From contig JAFGQF010000015.1 in NCBI GenBank assembly GCA_016935775.1, positions 1 to 6,051 of the forward strand: a stretch of DNA of 6,051 nt, read 5' to 3'. This document shows, piece by piece, positions 1-5,965 of this stretch. Under the pieces are notes generated by a model, which was not told the DNA's origin, did not search any database, and saw only the letters and a list, made by a program, of their open reading frames with translations. A program made the position numbers and the translations under genes. Source of the DNA: Caldifarciminota bacterium (GTDB taxonomy: Bacteria; Hydrothermota; Tepidihabitantia; Tepidihabitantales; Tepidihabitantaceae). Position 1 is the first letter of the stretch. Every line of letters begins with the position of its first letter.

Positions 1-314
1 ACCCGCAGCGTCTCGCCGTTGGCGGCCATCCGCTTGAACACCGAGCTCCAGGGGAAGACGCCGATGTCGTACTTGCCGGCGAACAGGTCGCCGAGCGCCT
101 CGTCCGGGTCGGAGTAGAAGATGAGCTCGGGGATGATCCTGTTCTGGACGAAGATCGAGTCGTCGACACCGAGGATGAAGGGCAGGCAGGTGACCGAGCT
201 GTCGCAGGCGATGCGCAGCTCGCGCGGCCGGTTCTCCTGGATCTGCGGGTAGAGGATCACGGCGACGAGCGCCACCGCCAGCACGATGATCAGGACGTTG
301 AGAAGTTTTGTCAT
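1..314 (-). CDS. Partial solute-binding protein, NMT1/SsuA-like (3' end outside window)
   Basis: Only the first 104 codons are present; the gene continues past position 1. The product begins MTKLLNVLIIVLAVALVAV, one hydrophobic segment (residues about 5-21) that is either an uncleaved anchor or a signal peptide; I see no clear AxA cleavage site. A short polar linker follows, then a beta strand LRIACDSS (33-40), a hydrophobic helix, a second strand PELIFYSD (62-69), and DEALGDLFAGKYDIGVFPWSSVF (71-93, an acidic helix followed by a strand). That order (strand, helix, strand, helix ending G-x-Y/I-D-I-G-V) is typical of lobe 1 of type II periplasmic binding proteins of the NMT1/SsuA/nitrate-taurine kind, which deliver small substrates to ABC transporters. 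The ligand cannot be inferred, and no permease or ATPase is visible. The ATG at 314-312 follows GGGAG (325-321) with 6 nt spacing; this SD lies just after the TPR gene's stop, so the two are co-transcribed. The gene itself is well supported; the family call rests on a fragment. Confidence 0.7.
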   Translation of the reverse strand, partial: MTKLLNVLIIVLAVALVAVILYPQIQENRPRELRIACDSSVTCLPFILGVDDSIFVQNRIIPELIFYSDPDEALGDLFAGKYDIGVFPWSSVFKRMAANGETLR

Positions 315-326
315 TTTGTACTCCCG

Positions 327-1952
327 CTACTTGCCGCCGGTGAGTTGCTGGTACTTCCTGAAAGCCTCGACCGACCGGTCGGACTGGCCGGTTTCACGGT
401 AGCAGTGGCCGAGATTCTGCCAGGCCTCGGCGCTCGAGGGGTTGAGCCGGGTGACGGTCTTCAGGGTGGCGATGGCCTGCTCGAGTTTCTCCCGGCCCGA
501 GCCCTTGGCCGCGGCCTCGCGGCTCAGCCCGATGCTGGTCTGGGTCACGCCGAGCAACAGGTAGACGTTCTCGAGCGCGGGCGGCGACTGGATGCTGAGG
601 AAGACGCCCGATGCGTCGTCCGGGCCCGCGGCGGTGAAGTCCTTGCGGTCGCGCAGGTCCGGGAAGTAGAGCCAGCCGAACCCGCCCGACATCCGGCCCT
701 GGAGCGCCAGCAGCGAGTCGACCGAGGCCATCGTCGCCGGGTCGAACTGGACGTGGCCGTCGCCGACCACGTCGGGCGTGATCAGCGCCAGCAGCCGCGC
801 CTGCCAGTCTTCGGGCAGCTCGGCCAGCGGCGCGACGGTGCCTTCGACGACGCCGGCGAAGGTATGCTCGGCGAGGGTGTCGTCCTGCGACTGGTAGCGG
901 GCGATGCCGAGGTTGAAGAGCGCGGTGAAGTCGAACGGGTCGTACTCGAGCGCGGTGACGAACAGCTGCTCGGACCGGGCACGGAACTTCTCGGAGTTCT
1001 CGCCCTGGGTCTCGGACGCGGCGCGGAGCATCGCCGAGCCGGCCCGCGAGGAGGAAATGTTGAGGTTGTTGGCGGCGTAGAAGAGCTGCTGGGAGAGCTG
1101 GGCGACTTCGGCGAGTTGGGACCTGGCCCCGAGGTCCTGCTCGATGTACTTCTTCAGGATTTCCTGGTTGAGCGAGCGGCTCTTCTCGACGAGGTCGAAC
1201 ACGACCCGGTCGAGCCGCTCCTCGTCGTTGATGCGCAGGAGGTCGGCGAGCTGCTGCCGGGTCTTGTCGAACCGCTCCTCGTAGATGCGGATCGCCTCGC
1301 CGTAGTAGAACGAGCAGGAGTCCCAGCGGGCGGCCTTCATCTCGCCGGTCCAGAGCGAGTCGGGCTTCTGAAGGTAGTAGAGCCCGATCAGGCTGAACGC
1401 TTCGGGGCTGTTGTCCTGGAGCCTGAGCATTTCCCGGGCGGTTTCGATCATCTCCTCGTAGCGCTCGAGCGCCGAGTAGGAGTTGGCGACCAGCGAGTAG
1501 GCGCCGGACTTGCCCGGGTTCACCTTGAGCGCGGCGAGCGCGTAGTGGAGGCTGGAGTCGTAGGCCGCGTTGTTGTAGAAGTCGCGCGCGGTGTTGACGA
1601 GCGCGGTCCAGGACCAGTACTCCCATTGCTCGTCGGCCCGGAGACGATCGGCAGTCGCCGGGTCGGCCGCGAGCGCGGTGGTGAAGTGGCCGGCGGCCGG
1701 GCCGAAATCACGCAACTGGGCCTTGCTCAGGCCGAGCCAGATGTGGATATCGGCCAGGGTCGGGCCGTCGACCGTGGCACCGAACTTGTCCAGGGCATCG
1801 GTGAACTGGTCGCGGGCGCGTTCGTAGCGGCCGCCCGAATAGTGGATTCGGCCTCCGCGCATCAGCGCGTCGAGCGGGACGTTCTGGGCCAGGGCGGCGC
1901 CGGCGACGAGCAGCGCCAGTCCCAGGACCGTAAGCCGTCGTGAAGATGGCAT
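327..1952 (-). CDS. Exported TPR-repeat protein
   Basis: A 541-aa protein with a clear Sec signal peptide: basic n-region (RR at 5-6), hydrophobic core 7-19, and likely signal peptidase I cleavage after ALA at 22. The mature part is largely helical with tetratricopeptide-like repeats: about 28-58 (GGRYERARDQFTDAL), 67-100 (WLGLSKAQLRDFGPAAGHF), 115-146 (ending ALKVNP), 148-181 (ALERYEEMIETAREML), around 330-370 (ALEYDP then ALFNLGIARYQ), and a textbook C-terminal pair at about 490-537 (ATLKTVTRLNP, AWQNLGHCYRETG). The middle, about 220-300, is charged and helical without clear TPR consensus, possibly coiled coil. TPR proteins are scaffolds for protein-protein contact; no catalytic motif is visible. 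It probably acts in the periplasm or at the cell surface. It is first in a leftward operon with the solute-binding protein, so an accessory role in that uptake system is a reasonable guess but only a guess. The start is fixed by a perfect SD and the signal peptide. Confidence 0.88.
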   Translation of the reverse strand: MPSSRRLTVLGLALLVAGAALAQNVPLDALMRGGRIHYSGGRYERARDQFTDALDKFGATVDGPTLADIHIWLGLSKAQLRDFGPAAGHFTTALAADPATADRLRADEQWEYWSWTALVNTARDFYNNAAYDSSLHYALAALKVNPGKSGAYSLVANSYSALERYEEMIETAREMLRLQDNSPEAFSLIGLYYLQKPDSLWTGEMKAARWDSCSFYYGEAIRIYEERFDKTRQQLADLLRINDEERLDRVVFDLVEKSRSLNQEILKKYIEQDLGARSQLAEVAQLSQQLFYAANNLNISSSRAGSAMLRAASETQGENSEKFRARSEQLFVTALEYDPFDFTALFNLGIARYQSQDDTLAEHTFAGVVEGTVAPLAELPEDWQARLLALITPDVVGDGHVQFDPATMASVDSLLALQGRMSGGFGWLYFPDLRDRKDFTAAGPDDASGVFLSIQSPPALENVYLLLGVTQTSIGLSREAAAKGSGREKLEQAIATLKTVTRLNPSSAEAWQNLGHCYRETGQSDRSVEAFRKYQQLTGGK

Positions 1953-1956
1953 TTAT

Positions 1957-1964
1957 CCTCCTTA
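1957..1964 (-). promoter_or_regulatory. Full-consensus Shine-Dalgarno site of the TPR gene
   Basis: On the minus strand the sequence reads TAAGGAGG, a complete 8-base match to the usual anti-SD tail of 16S rRNA, with 4 nt (ATAA) before the ATG at 1952. It fixes the start of the TPR protein. It also shows that this organism uses classical SD initiation, which makes the absence of any SD before the divergent gyrA more telling. Confidence 0.88.
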
Positions 1965-1986
1965 GAAGCTGCCGATTGTACCGGGA

Positions 1987-2014
1987 ATGATAGCGGTTCA
2001 CTCCGGGCTGTCAA
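1987..2014 (-). promoter_or_regulatory. Sigma70-type promoter for the TPR/solute-binding operon
   Basis: Minus strand: TTGACA (2014-2009, perfect -35), 16 bp, TATCAT (1992-1987, -10 with 5 of 6 consensus bases). Standard spacing puts the transcription start near 1980, giving a leader of about 28 nt that contains the TAAGGAGG site. Its -35 lies 21 bp from the -35 of the divergent gyrA promoter. A second -10-like hexamer, TACAAT, sits at 1980-1975 but has no -35 at a suitable distance. Confidence 0.72.
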
Positions 2015-2035
2015 CACGGCGGCAGCCTGTTCCAT

Positions 2036-2063
2036 TTGACAGGATTTACGCCCCGACTATAGT
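2036..2063 (+). promoter_or_regulatory. Sigma70-type promoter of gyrA, predicting a leaderless mRNA
   Basis: TTGACA (2036-2041, perfect -35), 16 bp, TATAGT (2058-2063, 5 of 6 bases of TATAAT). If the last -10 base is position -7, the transcription start falls at 2070; allowing normal variation the range is 2070-2073. The gyrA ATG begins at 2073, so the 5' leader is 0-3 nt. The bases between the -10 and the ATG (AGATGTTCC and neighbours) contain no GGAG-type SD. No other promoter-like pair is seen between here and the TPR gene on this strand. Confidence 0.75.
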
Positions 2064-2072
2064 AGATGTTCC

Positions 2073-4493
2073 ATGGCGCAAAGCGACGGAATCGTCAATG
2101 TCTACATCGAAGAGGAGATGCGCAAGTCCTTCCTGGACTACGCGATGTCGGTCATCGTCGCCCGGGCGATTCCCGACGTCCGGGACGGGCTGAAACCGGT
2201 CCAGCGCCGAATCCTCTACACGATGGGCGAGATGGGTCTCGCCCCGAACAAGCCCTTCCGCAAGTCGGCGGCGGTGGTGGGCGACGTGCTCGGCAAGTAC
2301 CACCCGCACGGCGACTCGGCGGTCTACGACGCGATGGTCCGAATGGCGCAGGACTTCTCGCTGCGCTACCCGCTGGTCCAGGGCCAGGGGAACTTCGGCT
2401 CGATCGACGGCGACGCGGCCGCGGCCTACCGCTACACCGAGGCCAGGCTGACGCGGCTGGCGGGCGAGCTGCTGGCCGACCTCGAGAAGGAGACGGTGGA
2501 CTTCCGGCCCAACTTCGACGAGCGGCTGCAGGAGCCCGAGGTCGTCCCGGCGGTCTTCCCGAACCTGCTGGCGAACGGCGCGGCCGGCATCGCGGTGGGG
2601 ATGGCGACCAACATCCCGCCCCACAACCTGGGCGAGCTGATTGACGCGCTGGTTGTTCTGATCGACAATCCCGACGCCGAGATCAAGGACCTGATGAAGA
2701 AGGTCAAGGGCCCGGATTTCCCGACCGGCGCGACAATCGTCGGCCGCGACGGCATCCGCGAGGCCTACGAAACCGGCCGGGGCAAGATCACGATGCGGGG
2801 CCGGGCGCGGTTCGAGGAGGTCAAGGCCGGGCGCGACCGGCTGGTCATCGACGAGATACCCTACCAGGTCAACAAGACCTCGCTGATCGAGAAGATCGCC
2901 CGGCTGGTGCGCGAGAAGAAGCTCGTCGGCGTCGCCGACCTGCGCGACGAGTCGGACCGCGACGGGATGCGCATCGTCCTCGACCTCAGGCGCGACACCA
3001 ACAAGGAGCTGATCCTCAACCAGCTCTACAAGTACACCGACATGCAGTCCACCTTCGGGGTGATAATGCTCGTGCTGGTGAACGGCCGGCCGCGCGAGCT
3101 GAACCTGAAGCAGCTGCTGTCCGAGTTTCTCGCCTTCAGGCTCGAGGTCGTCACCCGGCGCACGAAGTTCGACCTGGCAAAGGCCGAGGAACGCGCCCAC
3201 ATCCTCGAAGGGCTGAAGATCGCGCTCAAGAACATCGACGCGGTCGTCGAGCTGATCAAGAAGTCCAAGGACACCGACACCGCTCGCCAGGGTCTCGTCA
3301 AGAAGTTCAAGCTCAGCGAGCGCCAGGCGAACGCCATCCTCGAGATGCGGCTCGCCCGGCTGACCGGGCTCGAGCGCGACAAGATCGACGAAGAGTACAA
3401 GGGGCTGATCAAGGAGATCGCCCGGCTGAAGAGCCTGCTCGAGTCGAAGACGATGATGATGGAGGAGATCAAGGCCGAGCTGTTTGAAATCAGGAAGCGC
3501 TATGCCGACGAGCGGCGGACCGAGATTGTCCGGGGCCAGGTCGAGGACCTGTCGATCGAGGACCTGATCGAGGAGGAAGACATGGCCGTGACGGTGACCA
3601 ACCGCGGCTACGTCAAGCGGATGCCGGTCAGCGTCTACCGGCGCCAGGGCCGTGGCGGCACCGGCCGGTCGGGGATGAGCGTCCGCGACGAGGACTGGGT
3701 CGAGCGGCTGTTCACCGCCTCGACCCACGACTACATGATGTTCTTCACCGACCGGGGTCGCTGCTACTGGCAGAAAGTCTACGAGATTCCCGAGGGCACG
3801 CACTCGGCCAAAGGCCGCAGCATCGCCAACCTCGTCGAGATGGAGAAAGACGAGGTCGCCCGGTCCTACGCGGCGGTGCGCGAGTTCGCCGAGGACCGCT
3901 ACGTCTTCTTCGTCACCCGCCAGGGCAAGGTCAAGCGCACCTCGCTGGCGGCGTTCGCCAACCCGCGGCGCAAGGGCATCATCGCGATGAACATCGGCGA
4001 CGACGACGAACTGGTCGGCACGATGCTCACCTCGGGCAAGGACGACGTCCTGCTCGTCACCCGCGAGGGGATGGGCGTCCGGTTCAAGGAGACCGCGGTG
4101 CGCGACATGGGCCGGACCGCGGCCGGGGTGCGTGGTATCAACGTCGGCAAGAAAGACCGGGTGGTCGGCTGCGTGCTCTGCGAGGCGGACAAGTCGGTGC
4201 TGGTCGTTTCCGAGAAGGGGCTGGGCAAGCGGACCGACTTCGACCTGTTCCCGGTGCGCAACCGCGGCGGCAAGGGCGTCATCGCCGCCAAGCTGCTCGA
4301 CAAGTCAGGCAAGCTGGCGGCGGCCCGGTCGGTGGCCGACCGGTCCGAGGTCATCATCACCACCAAGGCGGGCGTGGTCATCCGTATCAACGTCTCGGAC
4401 GTCAAGAAGCTCGGCCGCTCGACAACCGGGGTCCGGCTGATGGACGTCAAGCCGGACGACGTGGTCGTCGACGTCGCGCCGGTCGAAGCCTGA
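2073..4493 (+). CDS. gyrA: DNA gyrase subunit A
   Basis: An 806-aa type IIA topoisomerase subunit that cuts and rejoins DNA and, with GyrB, introduces negative supercoils using ATP. The N-terminal breakage-reunion domain spans about 1-490: LDYAMSVIVARAIPDVRDGLKPV at 21-43, HPHGDSAVYD at 77-86, GQGNFGSIDGD at 104-114, and RYTEARL with catalytic Tyr121 (E. coli Tyr122). The quinolone-pocket residues equivalent to E. coli Ser83 and Asp87 are Ser82 and Asp86, unchanged. From about 500 to the end there are six DNA-wrapping beta-pinwheel blades, beginning near 503, with repeated VTxxGxxKR-like strands. The GyrA box in blade 1 is QGRGGTG (525-531) rather than QRRGGKG; blade 5 carries RNRGGKG (729-735). 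Six blades and a length near 800-820 favour GyrA over ParC, though ParC-like wrapping cannot be excluded. The start aligns with the usual N-terminus (one residue shorter than E. coli before the catalytic region). gyrB is not adjacent. It is probably expressed without a leader and co-transcribed with the methyltransferase. Confidence 0.95.
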   Translation: MAQSDGIVNVYIEEEMRKSFLDYAMSVIVARAIPDVRDGLKPVQRRILYTMGEMGLAPNKPFRKSAAVVGDVLGKYHPHGDSAVYDAMVRMAQDFSLRYPLVQGQGNFGSIDGDAAAAYRYTEARLTRLAGELLADLEKETVDFRPNFDERLQEPEVVPAVFPNLLANGAAGIAVGMATNIPPHNLGELIDALVVLIDNPDAEIKDLMKKVKGPDFPTGATIVGRDGIREAYETGRGKITMRGRARFEEVKAGRDRLVIDEIPYQVNKTSLIEKIARLVREKKLVGVADLRDESDRDGMRIVLDLRRDTNKELILNQLYKYTDMQSTFGVIMLVLVNGRPRELNLKQLLSEFLAFRLEVVTRRTKFDLAKAEERAHILEGLKIALKNIDAVVELIKKSKDTDTARQGLVKKFKLSERQANAILEMRLARLTGLERDKIDEEYKGLIKEIARLKSLLESKTMMMEEIKAELFEIRKRYADERRTEIVRGQVEDLSIEDLIEEEDMAVTVTNRGYVKRMPVSVYRRQGRGGTGRSGMSVRDEDWVERLFTASTHDYMMFFTDRGRCYWQKVYEIPEGTHSAKGRSIANLVEMEKDEVARSYAAVREFAEDRYVFFVTRQGKVKRTSLAAFANPRRKGIIAMNIGDDDELVGTMLTSGKDDVLLVTREGMGVRFKETAVRDMGRTAAGVRGINVGKKDRVVGCVLCEADKSVLVVSEKGLGKRTDFDLFPVRNRGGKGVIAAKLLDKSGKLAAARSVADRSEVIITTKAGVVIRINVSDVKKLGRSTTGVRLMDVKPDDVVVDVAPVEA

Positions 4494-5413
4494 ACCAACC
4501 GAGCTACCGCGACCGGGTCCGGCAGGTCTGGACCGGCCTGCGCGCGGCCGAGCCGGCCGCCGACTTCCGCAACACCGAGGGCGGCAGTGTCGAGCAGCAC
4601 CTCGACCGCCGCCTCCAGCTCCACCATTGCGCCAACTACGCCGCGGTCCTCAGCCTGCTCGGCGAAACGGGCCGCGACCTCTCGCTGCTCGAACTGGGCT
4701 GCGGCTCGGGCGCGCTGTCCCACGCGTTCGCCCGGGCGATGCCCCCGGGCTGGCGGCTCCTAGCCACCGACTACTCGGACGAGCTGGTCGAGCACGCCCG
4801 CGCCCGCCACTCCCTGCCCAACCTCTCGTTCGAGCGGCTCGATCTCCTTGACCTCGGGCCGGACCGGCTGCGCGATGTCGACGTGGTGCTCTTCCTCGAG
4901 GTCATCGAGCACTTAGAACAGCAAGCCGCGGCCGAACTGCTCGCGCGGCTGCACTCGGGGATGAAACCCGGCGGCCGGGTCGTGCTGACCACGCTTGACC
5001 GTTCGCCGTTCCCGCGCGCCTTCTCGGGCTACGCGCCCCATGTCGTCGAGTACACCTGGCGAAGCCTGTCCGAATTCCTCGGTCGGCCGGAGAACAGCCC
5101 GTTCGAGCGGTTCCGGGTGTGCCGGTTGGTGTCGGCGCGCATCGCCGGGGACGCGGTTCGGGCCGAACAACGGGGCGGCTACGTCGCCAACCGGTTCCAG
5201 CGCCGGGTGCTGGGACTCGCGGCCCGGTCGCCCTCGTTCGACCGGTTCCGGCGCGGACTCTACTCCGGCATCTACCGGCTCTACGCCCGGCTGCCGCGCA
5301 GGGACCGGTTCGACTTCGAGGGTCATCTCGCGACGATGGCGCTGGCGACCGACGGGTTCGAACAACTCGACCCGGTCTCCTTCGGCCTGGTGGCGGTGCT
5401 GGAAAAGACCTGA
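4490..5413 (+). CDS. Class I SAM-dependent methyltransferase, probable CTG start
   Basis: Read from CTG 4490 this is 307 aa. SAM motif I is LLELGCGSG (66-74), the acidic ribose-binding residue is Asp94 in ATDYSDE, the DVVLFLEVIEHL stretch (131-142) carries motifs II/III of the Methyltransf_11/25 type, and MKPGGRVVLTT follows in the usual place. The C-terminal half is Arg/aromatic-rich and carries HVVEYTWRSLSEF, resembling the HxxEYT element in UbiG/Hen1-like methyltransferases. The substrate is unknown. The first ATG in frame (4739, Met84) lies after motif I and cannot be the true start. No ATG, GTG or TTG occurs in frame between gyrA's end and motif I. CTG 4490 overlaps the gyrA TGA as CTGA, the geometry of the common ATGA/GTGA coupled starts, and the codons after it have the GC-rich third positions of real coding sequence (NQPSYRDRVRQVW). 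No good SD is present, so translation would depend on termination-reinitiation from gyrA. The gene is certain; the exact start is inferred. Confidence 0.82.
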   Translation: MNQPSYRDRVRQVWTGLRAAEPAADFRNTEGGSVEQHLDRRLQLHHCANYAAVLSLLGETGRDLSLLELGCGSGALSHAFARAMPPGWRLLATDYSDELVEHARARHSLPNLSFERLDLLDLGPDRLRDVDVVLFLEVIEHLEQQAAAELLARLHSGMKPGGRVVLTTLDRSPFPRAFSGYAPHVVEYTWRSLSEFLGRPENSPFERFRVCRLVSARIAGDAVRAEQRGGYVANRFQRRVLGLAARSPSFDRFRRGLYSGIYRLYARLPRRDRFDFEGHLATMALATDGFEQLDPVSFGLVAVLEKT

Positions 5414-5439
5414 GCAGTCAACGTAGGCACAGGAAACGT

Positions 5440-5455
5440 CCCGGCTCCTGCCGGG
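5440..5455 (+). other. Perfect 6-bp hairpin next to the ribosome binding site
   Basis: CCCGGC (5440-5445), loop TCCT, GCCGGG (5450-5455). It lies 26 nt after the methyltransferase stop and ends 1 nt before the AGAGGAGG site of the next gene. No T-run follows, so it is not a standard intrinsic terminator. It could stabilise the upstream mRNA end, partly attenuate read-through, or keep the downstream SD exposed. Chance is possible for a 6-bp stem in such GC-rich DNA. Confidence 0.4.
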
Positions 5456-5456
5456 C

Positions 5457-5464
5457 AGAGGAGG
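5457..5464 (+). promoter_or_regulatory. Shine-Dalgarno site that fixes a TTG start
   Basis: AGAGGAGG ends 4 nt before TTG 5469, the same 4-nt spacing as in the TPR gene. The nearest ATG in the frame (5484) has no SD in front, so TTG 5469 is preferred. Confidence 0.75.
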
Positions 5465-5468
5465 CATC

Positions 5469-5909
5469 TTGAAGAACCGACGCATGGCAGGCACTGCAGT
5501 AGTGGCGGCGGCCGGGCTGCTCCTGCTGGGAGGAATCTGCACTTCCTACAATCACTACCAAGTGTCGTTCCGCGCCCCGGTGCAGGTCACCAGGGGCGGC
5601 GACTATGACCCGGGCCGGCTGGTGACGTTCGCGGCCAACAAGCTCGACCACCGGGGTTCGGTGGAAACCGGCTCGCGCCTGACGGCCGACCGTTTCACCG
5701 ACTTCCTGGGCCAGGCCGACTTCCTGTTCGGCTACAAGCTCCAGTTCGACGAGAAGGAAGAGCGGTTCGTGGACCGCGTGCGGGTCGTGGCGATGGTGGA
5801 CTTCCAGGGTACGCTCTACGCCGACACGCTGCTGGCCGACGTGCCGCGTTGCGGGGAGTGGCAGGAAGTCGTGCTCGACACCCTGCGCATCGCCTTGCCG
5901 GCCCGCTGA
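5469..5909 (+). CDS. Exported protein of unknown function
   Basis: A 146-aa product beginning MKNRRMAG with basic residues at 2, 4 and 5, followed by a hydrophobic stretch (about 9-24, TAVVAAAGLLLLGGIC). This is a signal peptide or N-terminal anchor. A Cys at about 25 follows GGI, which is a poor lipobox because Ile at -1 is not accepted, so lipoprotein status is doubtful. The mature part has no motif I recognise. It alternates short hydrophobic strands with polar loops (for example VRVVAMVDFQGTLYAD, EVVLDTLRIALP), suggesting a mostly beta fold of about 115 residues. The start is TTG 5469, chosen for its SD and because it supplies the charged n-region; ATG 5484 would lose it. It sits 55 bp after the methyltransferase on the same strand with no recognisable promoter between, so it is probably read from the gyrA transcript. 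Function cannot be assigned. Confidence 0.75.
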   Translation: MKNRRMAGTAVVAAAGLLLLGGICTSYNHYQVSFRAPVQVTRGGDYDPGRLVTFAANKLDHRGSVETGSRLTADRFTDFLGQADFLFGYKLQFDEKEERFVDRVRVVAMVDFQGTLYADTLLADVPRCGEWQEVVLDTLRIALPAR

Positions 5910-5917
5910 CCGCGCGA

Positions 5918-5937
5918 GTCCGGCCCGGGCGCCGGAC
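5918..5937 (+). terminator. GC hairpin, possible terminator without a T-tract
   Basis: GTCCGGC (5918-5924) pairs perfectly with GCCGGAC (5931-5937) around a 6-nt loop, 8 nt after the stop of the 146-aa gene and upstream of a new promoter. That is where a terminator for the gyrA transcript is expected. The downstream bases (CCGGACC) lack a T-run, so it would be non-canonical or Rho-assisted. A second CCGGAC copy follows at 5938-5943 and allows an alternative pairing. Confidence 0.42.
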
Positions 5938-5965
5938 CCGGACCACTCGATAGCAGGCCATCCGC

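Noticed and set aside
345..1943. Long open frame on the plus strand opposite the TPR gene
   Set aside because: Its product is Val/Gly/Arg/Glu-rich low-complexity sequence with no motif. It is the expected antisense shadow of a GC-rich coding region.
1975..1980. TACAAT on the minus strand as the main -10 of the TPR operon
   Set aside because: The hexamer at the right -35 distance is a poor match, whereas TATCAT at 1992-1987 is correctly spaced from a perfect TTGACA.
2066..2068. ATG 7 nt upstream of gyrA as a start or leader peptide
   Set aside because: It is out of frame with gyrA, has no SD, and lies upstream of the predicted transcription start.
2046..3803. 585-codon open frame on the minus strand opposite gyrA
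   Set aside because: gyrA is certain on the plus strand; the antisense product is Leu/Asp/Val/Arg-biased and has no SD or recognisable fold.
4480..4493. A -1 frameshift fusing gyrA to the methyltransferase
   Set aside because: The frames are related by -1, but no slippery heptamer or following pseudoknot is evident near the stop. A coupled CTG start is simpler.
4739..4741. ATG as the methyltransferase start
   Set aside because: It lies after SAM motif I (LLELGCGSG) and would remove the cofactor-binding loop.
5414..5439. A promoter for the 146-aa gene between the methyltransferase and the hairpin
   Set aside because: No TTGACA/TATAAT-like pair is present on the plus strand; a TTGACT on the minus strand has no -10 partner.
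5440..5455. Intrinsic terminator after the methyltransferase
   Set aside because: The stem is only 6 bp, there is no T-run, and an SD follows at once.
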